Source: Polytrichum commune
Lineage: Eukaryota > Streptophyta > Polytrichopsida > Polytrichales > Polytrichaceae
DNA: 64,000 nucleotides
Assembly: GCA_950295325.1 (NCBI GenBank)
Contig: OX485804.1
Coordinates: forward strand, 11,408,001-11,472,000
Direction: 5' to 3'
The position numbers and the translations under genes are program-made. Under the pieces are notes generated by a model. That model was not told the DNA's origin. It was given only the letters and a program-made list of their open reading frames with translations, and made no database searches. Position 1 is the first letter of the stretch. Every line of letters starts with the position of its first letter. Of this stretch, positions 1 through 12,859 are shown piece by piece.

Positions 1-308
1 ATTGGACATTTTCAACCAACAATATAGGAACCTAGGGCCTTACTCTTGGGGGAAACATGTTCCAACCAACTTGTCTGCACCCATTCAAGATGTTCACCTT
101 TGAAAGGAGGCATTGGTCTTCAAGAGCCCCTCCGATTCTCACAATGGCCGTTTCGGGAACACACATAGAGTTAAACGAACTCAAATGTGAAACAACACCA
201 TAGTTCATGCCCGTGATAACATCACGGTTGTCTTTCCTTTTCTTTGTCCATGTTAATTGGAAGGTGCTACGAAACGTCGCCTGGAGGATTATGTCGAGTG
301 GGCGGGCG
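1..308. other. Intergenic, nothing recognised
   Basis: No open frame of note, RNA gene or bounded repeat is visible in this left edge. It ends at the left flank (GGCGGGCG) of the hAT-like element that follows. Confidence 0.5.
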
Positions 309-1348
309 TAGTGTTCAAGATTGAAGCCCTCATATGAGTTTCATTTTGAAGGGCTCTCAAATTTCAGCTCTTCAACTGAAGGGATGGTTCCAATCGAAGA
401 CATCTAGCCAAGTACATTAAAAGAAATAAAATACAAAACTCATATTAAACTTGTGCATGTTTTTTAGTGTAATGTGGAAGAATCAAGAATCAACCATCTA
501 TCTCCACGTCTTGTAGTGATAATGCCCTACGCCTATTATATTGAGGACTCCAAGTGACGTCTTCATTTTCAATTTGGGGTTGCATTGTGAAGGGCCGTTT
601 TGAGAGAGGCATATTTTGAAGGGCCGAATTGCGTTTGAAGGGCATTGAAGACTTCAGACCTTGGACAACTACCCAACTAATTCAAGTATTAGTTAACTAG
701 TTGCCTTTCGTAACTATAATTGTTCGTGATTTGACCTGCCAAAAAATGTAGTTACCTATAGTTGTTTTAATTTTGGTCTACCAAAGAATCTAGTTACCTA
801 CTATAGTTACATCTAGCTAACTAAAGTGGAGCGTAGCCTGTAATGTAATACCAGGACAAATCAAAGCATCTATGTCTTTTCCTGTTTCTTTTCATTCATA
901 ATTTAAAGTTTGGGACCTAATTCCATTTGTGACCTGAACTTAATCAACACCTAATGAGCACGACCTCATTATCTATAAGTAACTTAAAGTATAATGGGTT
1001 CAACCGTTGCAAGGAATGGTGGGTTCCATTCCTTCTTGAGATGGACTAGCATGGGTGACAAGCATTGATTCTAACATAAGGTCTCTTCGAAATGTTATGA
1101 TAATATATTTCATTTCATTTTTTGAGATAAATGAAAGAACTCGCCGGTTGGCTCCTTACATATTTTCAGACTCTCTAGTTATAGTTGTCTGAACATTTTT
1201 TAGTTAACTATAGTTGTTTTTGAATCCAGTCTTAAATTTTTCTACTTAACTATAGTTGTTCTTCAAATCGGTTTGAAAAATTTCCAGTTAACTATAGTTA
1301 TTTTGGCAGTTGTCCAAGGTCTGGAAGACTTGAATCTCGAACACTGGG
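309..1348. mobile_element. hAT-like MITE, interrupted by a second hAT element
   Basis: The left end reads GTGTTCAAGATTGAAG after two decayed bases. The right end is its near complement, CTTGAATCTCGAACACTG at 1331-1348. The flanks GGCGGGCG (301-308) and GGTGGCCG (1349-1356) match at 6 of 8 positions, as expected for an old 8 bp hAT duplication. The internal sequence is a diverged direct copy of the element at 30796-31187, which supports the boundaries. The extra length comes from the nested insertion at 655-1323. There is no coding capacity, so it is non-autonomous. The left terminal base pair is mutated, so the start is approximate. Confidence 0.6.
655..1323. mobile_element. Nested non-autonomous hAT element with TTAACTATAG repeats
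   Basis: The 16 bp terminal inverted repeats are perfect: CAGACCTTGGACAACT at 655-670 and AGTTGTCCAAGGTCTG at 1308-1323. They are flanked by a perfect 8 bp duplication, GAAGACTT at 647-654 and 1324-1331. The insertion splits the right end of the older element at 309-1348. Both arms carry many copies of TTAACTATAGTT-like sequence (about 700-830 and 1150-1300). By analogy with subterminal repeats of known hAT elements these may be transposase binding sites, which is inference. There is no transposase frame. A sister element with a related terminus and the same internal repeat lies at 18042-18688. Confidence 0.85.
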
Positions 1349-1603
1349 TGGCCGGGTGTTGGATAGTCGGTATCAAGGGGGGTGCAGAAACTGGTGGTAA
1401 GTTAAAGCATTGCCCCTTCACATCAGCAGCCGCTCCTAAATATCCATGGCTCCTTTTTTACAGTGTCAGCGGCAGTGTATCATATTGGCATAATGAGCTT
1501 ACTTACGACTCAGAGGAGCCTTGCTATATATATATAAGAAGATAGGTAAGGTATGTTGAAGTCTGAGGACTTGTAAAGTCAAAAGGAGGTACATATATAC
1601 TTA

Positions 1604-2190
1604 GGGCCGCTTCACACTATGGCCGTCCAAGTCGAGAGGCTGTGGGATTGAGTGGCCAAACTTTGATGAGAGTCCAAAGAAATGAGCTGAAAATAGTCAA
1701 TAAAATATAGTAAGTGGAGCCTTTGGCCAGGCATAGTGTGAAGCCTCCAAAGGCTAAGCCCAAAGTCCTAACCTTTGGCCATGAACTCCCACGGCCTCTC
1801 GACTTGGATGGCCATAGTGTGAAGCCTCCAAAGGCCGAGCCCAAATTCCAAACCCAAAGGAGCATCCCACTTTATTCCTTGCTCAAAATAACCCCTCCAA
1901 TCTAACGGTCAAGATCTTGCCAATGATTAATATTTTAATGAAAAAAAAGTTCGGCCTCTTGACGGAAGTTTGGGTCGAGCATTTTGCTCGACCCAAACGT
2001 TGCTCGAGAGGCCGAACTCTTGGCGCCATAACTTCCTAAAAGTGCTGCCACCTAGGCTCTTTTGGAGGCCACCTCCTTTGGACTTCGGCCTCTAGTGTGA
2101 AGGCCGAGAGGACGGACTTTGGACATTTCTGCATTTTCATTGGTCCAAATGCTTCTCCTCTCGAAGTTTGGCCATAGTGTGAGCCGGCCC
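1604..2190. mobile_element. PIF/Harbinger-like MITE (TTA target duplication)
   Basis: The left terminus GGGCCGCTTCACACTATGGC is mirrored at the right by GCCATAGTGTGAGCCGGCCC. TTA flanks both ends (1601-1603 and 2191-2193), the usual Harbinger/Tourist target duplication. Internally the motif CATAGTGTGAAGCCTCCAAA occurs twice (about 1734 and 1815) with flanking GGCC blocks, so the element contains a partial internal duplication. No protein is encoded. Small open frames on both strands are repeat translations. Confidence 0.75.
1949..2018. repeat. Long foldback hairpin inside the MITE
   Basis: Two inverted blocks fold on each other: an inner stem GTTTGGGTCGAGC pairs across a 5-base loop with GCTCGACCCAAAC, and an outer stem AGTTCGGCCTCT pairs with AGAGGCCGAACT. 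An unpaired stretch of about 8 bases per side separates them. It lies in the right half of the element at 1604-2190. Confidence 0.7.
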
Positions 2191-2193
2191 TTA

Positions 2194-4532
2194 CATACTT
2201 CATGTGGGGACTGCTTGCACTATATATAGTAAGAAGACGGGTCACTTTGACATGTGGCCAGCTACGACATCAAGAAAATTTTGTGTTGGAGTTTTGAGCT
2301 CCGCACTCGAATTTTGAGCCCCGCGTAATGTTTTGAGCTCCGCTTCAAGCACATGTTTACGATACGTGCCGTGACATTTTTATAAACTTCCTTATAAGGT
2401 TGAGGCCGATTCAACATTCCAGCCAAACGCCGCTACACTAATTTAGGGTTTGGGTTCTACTTCTAGAGTCGATTCATCTAAGATAGTCATTTACAGACTG
2501 TAATATAATAAGTCACTGCGTTTCGCCTGCACAATTAATGGATGAGTTTACGCAGACCCATCTAGCTAGCATGGCCCATGTAGCTAGGCTGTATATAATG
2601 TGTGACAGTACCTGTCACCCTAGTAGCCACTTTCCTTGGGTTCTAGTTGCAGGTAAAGCGACTCATGTCCTTGCAGCTTGTGTGTTGGAGGTGAAAGGAC
2701 AAGCTGGGTCAGTAAATCCATATCTTTCCTTGTCAGTTTAGGGTCATGTACCTTGTTAGTTGTGAGGAATTTAGGATCATAATCTAACTTGATTCAAGTG
2801 CCTACTAGTTTCTAAGGGTCGGCCCACCCTTCCCACCGTCAACCCCGAATGTCATGTCCTATGCGGCTATAATGTGGTCGTCACGATTTTGCTTTAATCC
2901 TTTTGATATCGATGCGGATGCATGGTGCCTGGATTGCTTCAACTAAGGTAGGGGTGGCAATTTCCGTGCGGGTCCTAAAGTCGACCCCTATGTCGGAAGC
3001 ACCTTTTTAGGTGCTTTCACTTGGGTTTACAAAAACACCTATCAAGGTGCTTTTACCGTTCACAGCGCTGCCAGCATTTCATTGGCTGCCAGCGGTCGGT
3101 TTTAGAAATCCACCCTATGGATATACCACATACCCTATGTGCGAGTGTTGATCACTCTACAAGGTTTCCTTTAAAATTTTGTAAGAAATCATAAACATGT
3201 TGGAAAATTTTGATTTTTTCATAGTTGCTCTTGCACCAGCTTTGTGGAGCGCTCAAAATTTATAAAAAAAATAGTTTCAGCATCCCAACTAGGCACATCC
3301 GAAATTTGGGCGGAAACTGTTACCCCTACCTTACTCTTCTTGTTTCATGTGAATTTTTTCTATGTTTTGCCATGTGGATAGTTTTGATTCAGCGTAGTTA
3401 GTTGTTTTTGGATTTATTCAAATGTGGGAGTGTGCTCTCAACTGGTGTACAATGGAAACGATCCATGAACGCCTGCTTGATATTTGTCACCTCCACAATT
3501 TAGAGACAACATATCTTAAACATGTCTTTTGTTGATCCCTATGTGCAAATGATGCCCAATTGATTTGAAAAATTTGCATGACACTTAAAGGCAACATATC
3601 CTGAACATCTACCGTTGGTATTTGTAATTGGACATGTGTTGGTGGGTGCAAATCCATGTGGAAGGTGCACAGTTGTGGCACTATTGCCTCAAATTGCAAA
3701 GCTTCCCCCAAGATTGAAAAATGATAGTTTCAACATTTGTGAGTTGATTTGAGTGAGTATATTGTCCCTCTTTTAAATAAGGGTAACATTTTTTATTTTT
3801 CATTTTTCATTTGGAGATGATTTGAGTGGAGGTTCGATCAAAAAGCTAGCCCCAAATTAATTTCTAAATTGCTGCCCTTCAAGACCAATATAAACATTCC
3901 TAGTACATCTCCGACATAACAAAACTTCAACATTTAAAATTTTGGATTGTGAGTAGTCGCCTCTAACTTGCACACATCTATATAGTTGGATTTGTTAAAA
4001 TCTTAAAGCTTCAACAACGGTAATTGAAATTGGTGTTACATTTTTTAGGCAAAAATGAGGAAAGTAGGCATGGGAAGTTAGGGGTTAAGGCTTTGATTTG
4101 AGTACGTAACCACATAAATTTAGTTAAGTTGTGTCTGCACCACTTGTTAAGAGATTGGCTTATATATGAGAATAGCTAACCTATATGAAAGTTAATCAAT
4201 CTCATGCTTGCACTGTTGAGTTCAGTTGATGATTCAAATGACAACTATCAAACTAGAAAGTTAGCTGACTCTTTGCACCTTGTGTTTAAATGAAATTGGA
4301 CTACATGCTTAGAATACGACAACCATTTTAGGCTAAATGGTCAACATAATTAGAAGACCTATATGACCATTCAATGAGCACGAGGATCATCACTTTGATA
4401 TTGAATATGATATTCATATGAGCATTGAAACTGATGATGAAAGCGGCTATGGTCTCGACTTGGAATTGCTAACCATCTCATACTAATTGTGTGCCATGCA
4501 AAACCGATCTAACTTACGGAGTGTGTTGTTGA
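2194..4532. other. Intergenic, no gene seen
   Basis: AT-rich DNA with only short unsupported frames (60-75 codons) and no splice-consistent series of exons. No bounded transposon was recognised here. Confidence 0.5.
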
Positions 4533-4735
4533 CATTGCAGGGAGATTTTTGGGCATAACTGGACAAAAGCCTAGCATTTCCAAGTCCAACCGGTTTACAT
4601 GTTGTGATCTTCTTGGTTTTTCTATATTAATTTGAGGGTATATTTCATAGATTCTTCTAAAATGATCGATAATTTTCCTGAAGTCTTGAACTATTTCTCA
4701 AACTCATCTGGTTCATCTATAACTAGTGGTACCTA
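4533..4735. mobile_element. Eroded copy of the 231 bp hAT MITE family
   Basis: The left end CATTGCAGGGAGATTTTTGG and internal blocks (ATGATCGATAATTTTCCTGAA, a CTCAAACTCATCTGGTTCATC-like block) align along the element at 31872-32102. The right terminal repeat is no longer recognisable and no target duplication could be matched, so the right boundary is approximate. Confidence 0.5.
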
Positions 4736-6654
4736 ATTTGGGTCCCCTACAATAATGTCAAGAAGCGTTTGCTGCACCAAAGTGGGAGCCAAGTATTGTC
4801 TCCCTCTTTCAGTATGACACGTTAGTGAAACACAAAAAAGTCGTATTATCGAGGTGTTGTCTTCTCATTAATATAACAAATGGCGTAAAGTTGTTGTATT
4901 ATTGAGGGATACAAAAACATAAGTAATACGAGCTTAAAAATATATACAACGAGTTTAAGCAATATGGATGTGGTACAAATTAATAAATTATAACTCCAAA
5001 CAAATGCATATATTCTCAAGGACTCTTGAAATAGGAGTCCAACCATCTCTCGTGTTGCCTACCCAAGTTAGCAAGTGTCATCTTATATTAATTCCCCACT
5101 AACTTTTGAAAATGAATAATTTCATTAACACCAAACTATAAAGAGTTTTTTTTTAAAAAGAAAAAAAGAAACAAGACAACAATCATGCATGGTGTTTAAC
5201 ATTAAGATACTGGTGATATTATATCACCCGTGTGTAAGGCAACATACTAGGCAGGAAGCCACTCTAACCCTAACCATGTCCATTCTACACTAGTAACCCT
5301 AATCATCATTAAGTTCCCAATGATAAGTGACATTCCCAAGTAATTCCCAAGTGCAAAAGGATGTATTCTAAATGTACGCAACACAAACGAAAGGAGTGTT
5401 TTAGCATTAACTAACTACCTCTTTAATGTGACAAAACGGAGCTTCTAAATGTCGCATTGTCGGGCGTCGTGGTTGTATAAAAGAGGGAGTTTTGTTCCTA
5501 AAATGCTTGGTTTCGCATAAAACACGGGTAGATCACTTAGTGCATTTTAAAAACGACGTGCGGCATAATATAGAGAGGATTAAAATCATTTGAAATAAAA
5601 ATTATAAAGGAATTCCAAATAATGAAGGGGCCATTAAATGTAGACAATCCCATTATAAGTAAGTTAGATGGACATAAAACATGAGCCATTATTTTTTTGT
5701 AAAATTAATATAAGGGCTAAAGATAAGGATCCTAGAAGGTATGTTTAGTATGGTATGTAAATGGGTTTGGGACTCACGGGGATGGATGATAATTGGGATT
5801 TTCGTCTGTCCAAAAATGGATGAAAAGGGAACGCGCCGTCGTTGGGGTCGTCTTCCCAACGCTTTTATTACTTTAAAGGAATATAGAGTACAAAAAATTA
5901 CAGTGACTTGGACAATATAAGTAATGAAAGGATGCAAACAAATGGGCATTTTTGAAATTTAAGTAATTATAGGGAGGCTTTAATTCAACCCTTGAAGGTA
6001 AATAGTCCCAAAACAAAAAACCCCCAGCCGCACGTGGTGCACAAAAATGCCTTAGAGTGATCTACCCATGGCATAAAATGTGTGGCAATATCGAGGGTGT
6101 TGTATAAATGAGGTTAGGCTGTATAGGGATTTACATAAAGACCCCCGGTCGATCTACGAGTGATAGTTGGCCTCAGTAGCTATCAACTGGCATCCTCAAA
6201 AAGGCCACTTAATTATGCAACCTAAAAGCCTGGTGTGTGTGTGTGTATGAGAGAGAGAGAGAGAGAGAGAGAGAACCTGCACACACAACTTGCATATATG
6301 CAAAAGGCCAAGTTCATAAACAAGTGATGATTCGAAGACACCAACCGTATTATGAGCGAGAGAGGGCCACATCTGTATAAGGTCACTAGTGTCGGTGGAC
6401 TTGCCTATTTGAAGAGTGAACTGTGAAGGATTGGGTGCATTTCTTCACTATAAATGTCGTCAAGGTCTAATTGCCAAATGGATCCCTGATGGGTAACTTC
6501 CTTGTAGGGATATGAACCACGTGTAATAAAATTAAAGGGTGGCTTTTTAGGGCGGTTACAAAGTAATATGCATATTCATGGGTATTTGGTATCATTGATG
6601 AATGATTCTTAAGTAAATTTATCATATATTTCAGAGCATATTTATAGTACCCTT

Positions 6655-6690
<36 letters not shown>

Positions 6691-8240
6691 TTCATTTTAT
6701 TTTATTTTATTTCATCCTTTATTTTTTGGGGGCATATGATTCTTAATGTCTTGCAAAGAGTGACCTCCTCGGGAGTGGATCACCACCGTAGGTATAAGAC
6801 ATATCAAGTTTGACACCTTGCAAGGCACCTCCTCCTAGTCATGACCCAACACCCAAACAATTACAATGTTCTCCCGCTTAAGTGTGCACTTTGAACTGGA
6901 GTCGTTGGTGGGCATTAATTGGTAGGTGCATACTTTACTCATATCGCTTTCTGGAGCCTCTGATTTGATGAATCGCAACGGGAAACGGATGAAACCCTAA
7001 GGCAACCCGCTTGACCGAAGCCCAATGATGTGAAATCATTATTGAATATGAAAGTGCTACCGACTTCAAAGGCATTGAAGCTCTACCCAGAACTGTCCTT
7101 GGCATCGATGAATAATTGTGTTGCTCTGATGTTCAAACGGAAGCTGAACAAATGTATGATTAATTACAACGATCGTGTGAGACGTTTCAACAAAACGTTA
7201 ACAAACCGGCATTGAATGTCAAGCGTAAAAAATCCATGCATTCGCGGAAAAAATGACTCTACATGACATGTTCAAACAACAAAGTATGAACCCTAGTCTT
7301 TGTCAAAGAAATTGCGCACTTAATCAGGATGCGTACTTAAATGGGTGGGTACTTAAGCGGGAGATTATTGTACCATTGATGAACTATCCTCCACGGACCA
7401 TTGTAAACATTACGGTATGTGGGTCTCATTCGGTCACTTACCTCAATTGAACATCCTTATTTGAAGGGTGTGTGGTTTGGTGTGGACATAACATTGCTCA
7501 ACCTTTGTAGACGGTTATGTGGCCTATTAGGATTATGAAGGTATTTATGTGCTTGGGAATATGTGCCGGGAGACCTAAATTCAACATCAAATCTTGGAAC
7601 CATGCTAGTGAAGCTTGCACACATGTCCTAGCACCTACTTCATTTATGCTTCCATATGCCACTATTGTAAGATTAAAAAAAAACAAAACTCCACAAACGA
7701 GTTGAATCATTTTACGGATCCTAAAAGTGAACACAAAGAAGACACATGTTTGAAAGAGATTCTAATTCATGCTTGATTGGAAAGACGGCAAAAAATCTTC
7801 ACTTCAAAAGCTTCCATTGAAATGTCGACAATGAATAAGATATTCATGTATAAAAGCTCCAAAAACTGTGAGGTGAATGTTTGTAGCCTCGATTTGGGTT
7901 TGCTAATCATTTTGTATTGATCGATTCAGTTCACTTGATTGATACCTTGAGAGAAGTGACGCTAAGAAGGAAAAGGAAAAAAACGTGCACATTGAACCCA
8001 CATACCTTATTTGAAGTTCTAATTTGAACAACTGCCAAGAAAATTTCCACTACCATCTTGTGTCACTGGATGGAGTGTGCGAATCTATTACTATGTTAGA
8101 CCTACATATTTTCCAAGAAAGTAGGCCAATCTTGGAGCAATGTAAGTCAATAACCAAGGACTCATGATATGCTTGAAGTGTTTTCGGGACTCCCGTCAAC
8201 ACCCACACTGCCGGAACTGAGATTTTCCTCTTCTCCTTCC
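4736..8240. other. Intergenic with microsatellites
   Basis: No supported gene. Simple repeats include a GT then GA run at about 6235-6274 and TA followed by GA at about 6656-6691. Open frames here (61-85 codons, for example 7030-7215 and 7498-7734) overlap one another on opposite strands and show no recognisable motif. Confidence 0.5.
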
Positions 8241-8248
8241 CATGGATA

Positions 8249-8897
8249 CAGTGATCGGGGAGATTTTTGAGCATAATCAGTTGAGGTCCTAGTGTTTGGT
8301 AGTCCAACTGGTTACATGTTGCATGACATTAAGTAGCAAGCCCGGATTGACCTTCTCAAGAGAGCAAAGGTGACACTAAGTTTGAGTTTTACTTCGGCTG
8401 TACTTAATTTGTTTGGGTGGTTACTTTCAATGCTTAGAATCGATTATGTCGGTTTCTAGGACAAAACTAATGCCAAGTGTTGGTAAAGGTTCTAATCTAG
8501 GCTAAATTACAATGTATACAAATCTAAATAACTGGTGAGATCAAAAAAGTAGTTGCCCTTTTTGAAAAAGTCTCCCGACACCTGCATTGAAAACCTCTCT
8601 GATACCGTTTTGAAGCTTCTATATTCAATTAATCATCCATTCATTCACCCTTGCTTTACAAGCTTTTCCCTTGTTGTTGAGGTGAATTTGCGGGGACTCC
8701 AAGGGTACCCTCCTAGCTTCGCTACTTAATGGCATGTGACATCCTCCGGTTTTCGTTTATTAAAGTGGGGTATAATATTCTATAAATCCCTTGACAATAA
8801 TCGGTAAGGTTCCCACAGTCTTGATGAACTTCAACCGGTGATTTCTCAAACTCAACCGGTTCATTTGTAACTACCTGCCCGTTCTCCCCGATCATTG
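8249..8897. mobile_element. hAT-like element carrying an internal insertion
   Basis: The left terminus CAGTGATCGGGGAGA is mirrored at the right by GTTCTCCCCGATCATTG. The flanks CATGGATA (8241-8248) and CATGGGTA (8898-8905) match at 7 of 8 positions. The outer parts align with the 229-231 bp MITEs at 9388 and 31872, including AACCGGTT-type subterminal motifs. The extra length comes from an insertion at about 8328-8730. No transposase is encoded. Confidence 0.75.
8328..8730. mobile_element. Insertion within the hAT element, short inverted ends
   Basis: Compared with the sister MITE at 31872, about 400 bases interrupt the conserved ACATGTTGACATCCTCC-like stretch. The insert starts ATTAAGTAGC and ends GCTACTTAAT, a 10 bp perfect inverted repeat. 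The flanks GCATGACA and GCATGTGACA resemble a damaged target duplication of about 9 bases. The superfamily is not clear. Confidence 0.45.
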
Positions 8898-8905
8898 CAT
8901 GGGTA

Positions 8906-9029
8906 CATGTACCTGTCCATGCTGAAATGTGGAGATTTGAAACAATGCCCATGGGCAAGGCCAGGCCGGGCAGGGCGGGCAGCGGTGGAAAATTTACTGC
9001 CAAAACGTCGTCATACACAGCTGCTGCAG

Positions 9030-9060
<31 letters not shown>

Positions 9061-9379
9061 AATATATATATATATATATTGAATGTGTTCACGTGGTGTG
9101 CAAGTTTGGGGCAATTCTGAAACAGTTGAAATCTAGTGAACAGCCTCATCAGTGGCACGAGCCTCGATGAGATCCTGTGCAGGATCTGTGAGTCAACTAA
9201 TGGACTCGACCATGCTGCTTGCTAGCTAGCTATATATATATATATATAGTGGGTGTGTGTTTGTGTATGCATGATCTACGTACCATTCCCTTAAGCTAAT
9301 TGTTGCCGTTAACTTAACTTAATTATCATTCTTGTTAATTTTTTTGTTGGTTGCATGACACTAGAAGGAAATCCGGTCA
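8906..9379. repeat. Intergenic with GAAA and TA microsatellites
   Basis: A GAAA run spans about 9030-9061 and is followed directly by TA repeats. A second TA run lies at about 9231-9248. Open frames crossing these are low-complexity artefacts. Confidence 0.6.
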
Positions 9380-9387
9380 CTTTGACA

Positions 9388-9616
9388 CTATGATCGGGGA
9401 GAATCGGTAGTTAGTTAAAGATGAACCAGTTGAGTTTGAGATATAACCGGTTGAAGTTCAAGATTGCAAGAGAAATACCGATCATTTTAGAGGGATTTAT
9501 AGAATATACCCCAATTTAATAAAGGAAAACCGGAGGATGTCAACATGTAATCACCAGCTGGACGTGCAAACACTAGGATCTCAACCGGTTATGCCCAAAA
9601 ATCTCCCTGATCACTG
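9388..9616. mobile_element. 229 bp hAT MITE with perfect target duplication
   Basis: A perfect 8 bp duplication, CTTTGACA at 9380-9387 and 9617-9624, encloses termini CTATGATCGGGGAGA and TCTCCCTGATCACTG. The body is an inverted-orientation relative of the 231 bp element at 31872-32102 and of the outer part of 8249-8897, with AACCGGTT-like motifs near both ends. It has no coding capacity. Confidence 0.9.
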
Positions 9617-9624
9617 CTTTGACA

Positions 9625-12600
9625 TAAGACCATGACATAAAAAAACTTTCGTGTTCAAGTTTTGAGCTCCGCGCGATACTTCTTACATGTGTGGGAGTTG
9701 TGTCACTTCATTGTCATGCAAAAGGTCCGTGATGGAATATTGTATATTTTAGTTTAGTTTTTATAGATCTTCTATATCTAGATCTAGGTGTAGATCTAGG
9801 GACACTAGTAGATAGTAGACAATATATAATAAACATTACCGCAGTAGACAGTAAACCGTATAAAGTAAAGAAGTTAGGCTTCATACTTTGACCATTGATT
9901 TGCCACTTTTCTCTATAGCATTTGGCATCATTGATCTACATGTGCTTATCAACCAAGTGATGTCACATTGTTGCCGTGATATTTTTTTTATATAATTTAA
10001 CGGCAAAGATACCCATATTATGATCGTATTGTTTGTATCACCATCACAAGCATAGTGTGAGTCCTAGGCAATCGTCTTATGTCCCGGGAGGTGCACCTTT
10101 CAATAAAATTTAGAAATATTTGCGTTCGCTAACCTTTTTAGAAGACTGTTATATATGCAATTTTTTGGGTTGTAACTTAGTGATATCATGCATATATTTT
10201 GAAGTAAGGCTATATAGGTGGAGATATGTATAAGCAAAAGAAAACATCTTGTTGTAAAGAGCGTAGGGGAGGCATACAAGAGTTACTTGGCCCATGAAAT
10301 GTAGATTGTCGTTGTCTATATATTATAGAAATGTAAAGTTTTTGTGGTCACAAGATGTATCACCTTCATAGAGATTAAGGTCATCTTCCTCTCTAGCCTT
10401 AAATCTAATGGCCCGAGTCCCTCCTTGTACATACAACATTAATGAATGTCTAGTGAACATCTCATAATGTTCAAATTTTTCCATCCCATTTTCTTTCATT
10501 TATGGACAAATGATAATTAAGGTCCTTAAGCTCTACCACACTATTACATTTTATCCTAGGCATATTAAGCCATCCCATACAAGAAAATTTCTATATCTTA
10601 CAATATGCATAGACTTAGTATATTTTGTACATTATCGTCTCTATAAAATCTCCTCCTACGCACTCACATATGGTTCCACATGTATCCTCTGAACCTTACG
10701 TCAATGAAAGAAACAATGAAAATTTGCCAATGTGGTAGATTTGTAGATTTTCCAATGACGTATGAAAGTTGCCTAGAATTCATGCCTTGGCCACACCAGA
10801 CACCGGTAGGTTTGCCTTCCACTTGCATCAGTGGGGCCAATGTAAAAGATAAGGGATGAGAAAGTGCTCCCGCTTGACGTGTTGGTCTTGTGTTGGGTTC
10901 TCCTACCTATGAGAGGATTCTACCACCCTGATGCCACTCCTAGAACGTTGGGAGAAGGCTCGGGAATCCTAACATTTAATGACCAACGTGAGTGCAATAA
11001 AATTCTCTTTTAATTGAGAGGGACGCTATTTTTTGCTCTCAACAAATATATCTGGACCAACTAATACCAATGGATGTGGCACACACCAACGTCTCGTCTG
11101 GCCATGCCTTCATATGCTTGTAACCATGAGACTCAAAAAAATAAAGTGATAGCAAGGAGGAGCGCAAGAGAGGTGAGGTGACGAATGCGATAGGTCTAAA
11201 TATTTTTGTTGAAGACAAAGGATACTTTTTTGAAGCATCTATTTAGTCCTCGCCTATGGACTATTTGTTGAAGCACGGCTGACATGCTCTTGCATGGGCT
11301 AGGCCCATTCTAGATACCCATTTGCAATCTCAAAAAACCTTAACTCCAATTTGTGGGGGTTAACAAATAATCCCATTGGCTTGCCAAATTATAGACACTT
11401 AATATGCATATCCATAAAGTGGCAAAAGGAAGGGTCTAAACCATGTGTTTTGGTAATCCCCCCCCCCTAGCAAAGTTGTTATTAATATCCTCTGTCAATA
11501 ACTCAAAGAAGATTGAGTTGTGGGTCAAGAAGAAAGAACTCGTAAGCTTGGGTCCAATCTTTGAGTGTGAGTCTATAGAGCACTTTGGGAATAGACATCA
11601 CTCTCCCTCGTGTGGGTCAAGGTGACAACACCCTCCTCCATTAAGCTGAATTAATGTCACCCTATTCTTATTCAAAGTGTAAATGCCTTTACTCAACGAA
11701 TAAACTCAATCCTAATTCTCACCCTTTAAAAACCAACTCAAGGGGTCCATGTTCCCTCTGTAAAACAAAGGGTAAGGTTTGAGGCTTTAAACTGACATTT
11801 AAAGAAATTTTTCTATTTTAGGAAGGTTAAGTAACTTTGGAAAATTTCAAAAAAAAATCCACAGATAGCTAATCTATACATAGTTTACCAAAAACATTTA
11901 GAAAAAAAAAATCATATACAACTGACATAAATTTTCAAAGTCGTCTTAAGGAAAGATCCTATACCGTCAACTAGGGGGGGTCTATTGATGCTAGATTGCT
12001 AAGTGAGAATTACCACAAAATCAAGCTTATTGCAAGTGAGGGTCTCCTATTAAATAAAGATGTTATCCCCATTTTGTGGATCACTTCTTACATTGCCTCG
12101 TTGAGCTGATAAATCCCGGATTAGCCATTGTAGTTGGCCAAAGTTGTGCTCTTCTAAAAGTGTTCTTGCATCCTTCTTACACCGCTATTATGAATGGTCA
12201 AAGTGGTGCTATTTTATACCTTATGTTGCATATGATTAACTGCCTTTAACAATGACTTACTTGATGGCAATGTTGCACTCACTTGTTGATGGCTTAAATT
12301 TTTATTTAAAGGTGCCACGAACGAGAAGGTGTTACTTTAAGGCCTCAATACCTTAACTTTAATGATAACTCTATCAGGTGTTTTGTCACACTGCTACATT
12401 TGGAAGCTAAGGTAGACAAACACCTATATTGGATTGTTAAATGATTGGGTGTGGATCTAAGAATTGACGCCAATAAGCCATATGATAGGAGATCAAATAT
12501 ATGCTTGAATTTATTAACCATTCTAGACACAAGTGCTAATCAACATAATTAGGGGGGGCCCTCCATACTCACATAATATCTCAAAGAGTTTGGACTTTGG

Positions 12601-12859
12601 CATTGACTAAGACATTCATACAAGCTCCAAAAATTATGGAGAAAGTGATAACAAGCACAATTTGGTTTTGCTCATCATCTCACACTAAGTGTGTGCTTCA
12701 CATCCTACGAGAAGTGGGTGCAAAGAGAAAAGTGTCTATTTAAGACCCACTTACTTGACATATACACCTTTCTCTGCCACACTGCAATGATTCATTTCAC
12801 CTTGACTTGACACAATATTAAAATAGTGAGTTAGCCAACATGAGAAAATATGCACTTCA
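9625..12859. other. Intergenic, no gene seen
   Basis: AT-rich sequence with homopolymer runs (C at about 11459-11467, A runs at about 11850-11910, G runs near 11975 and 12551) and no supported exon series, RNA gene or bounded element. Confidence 0.5.
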
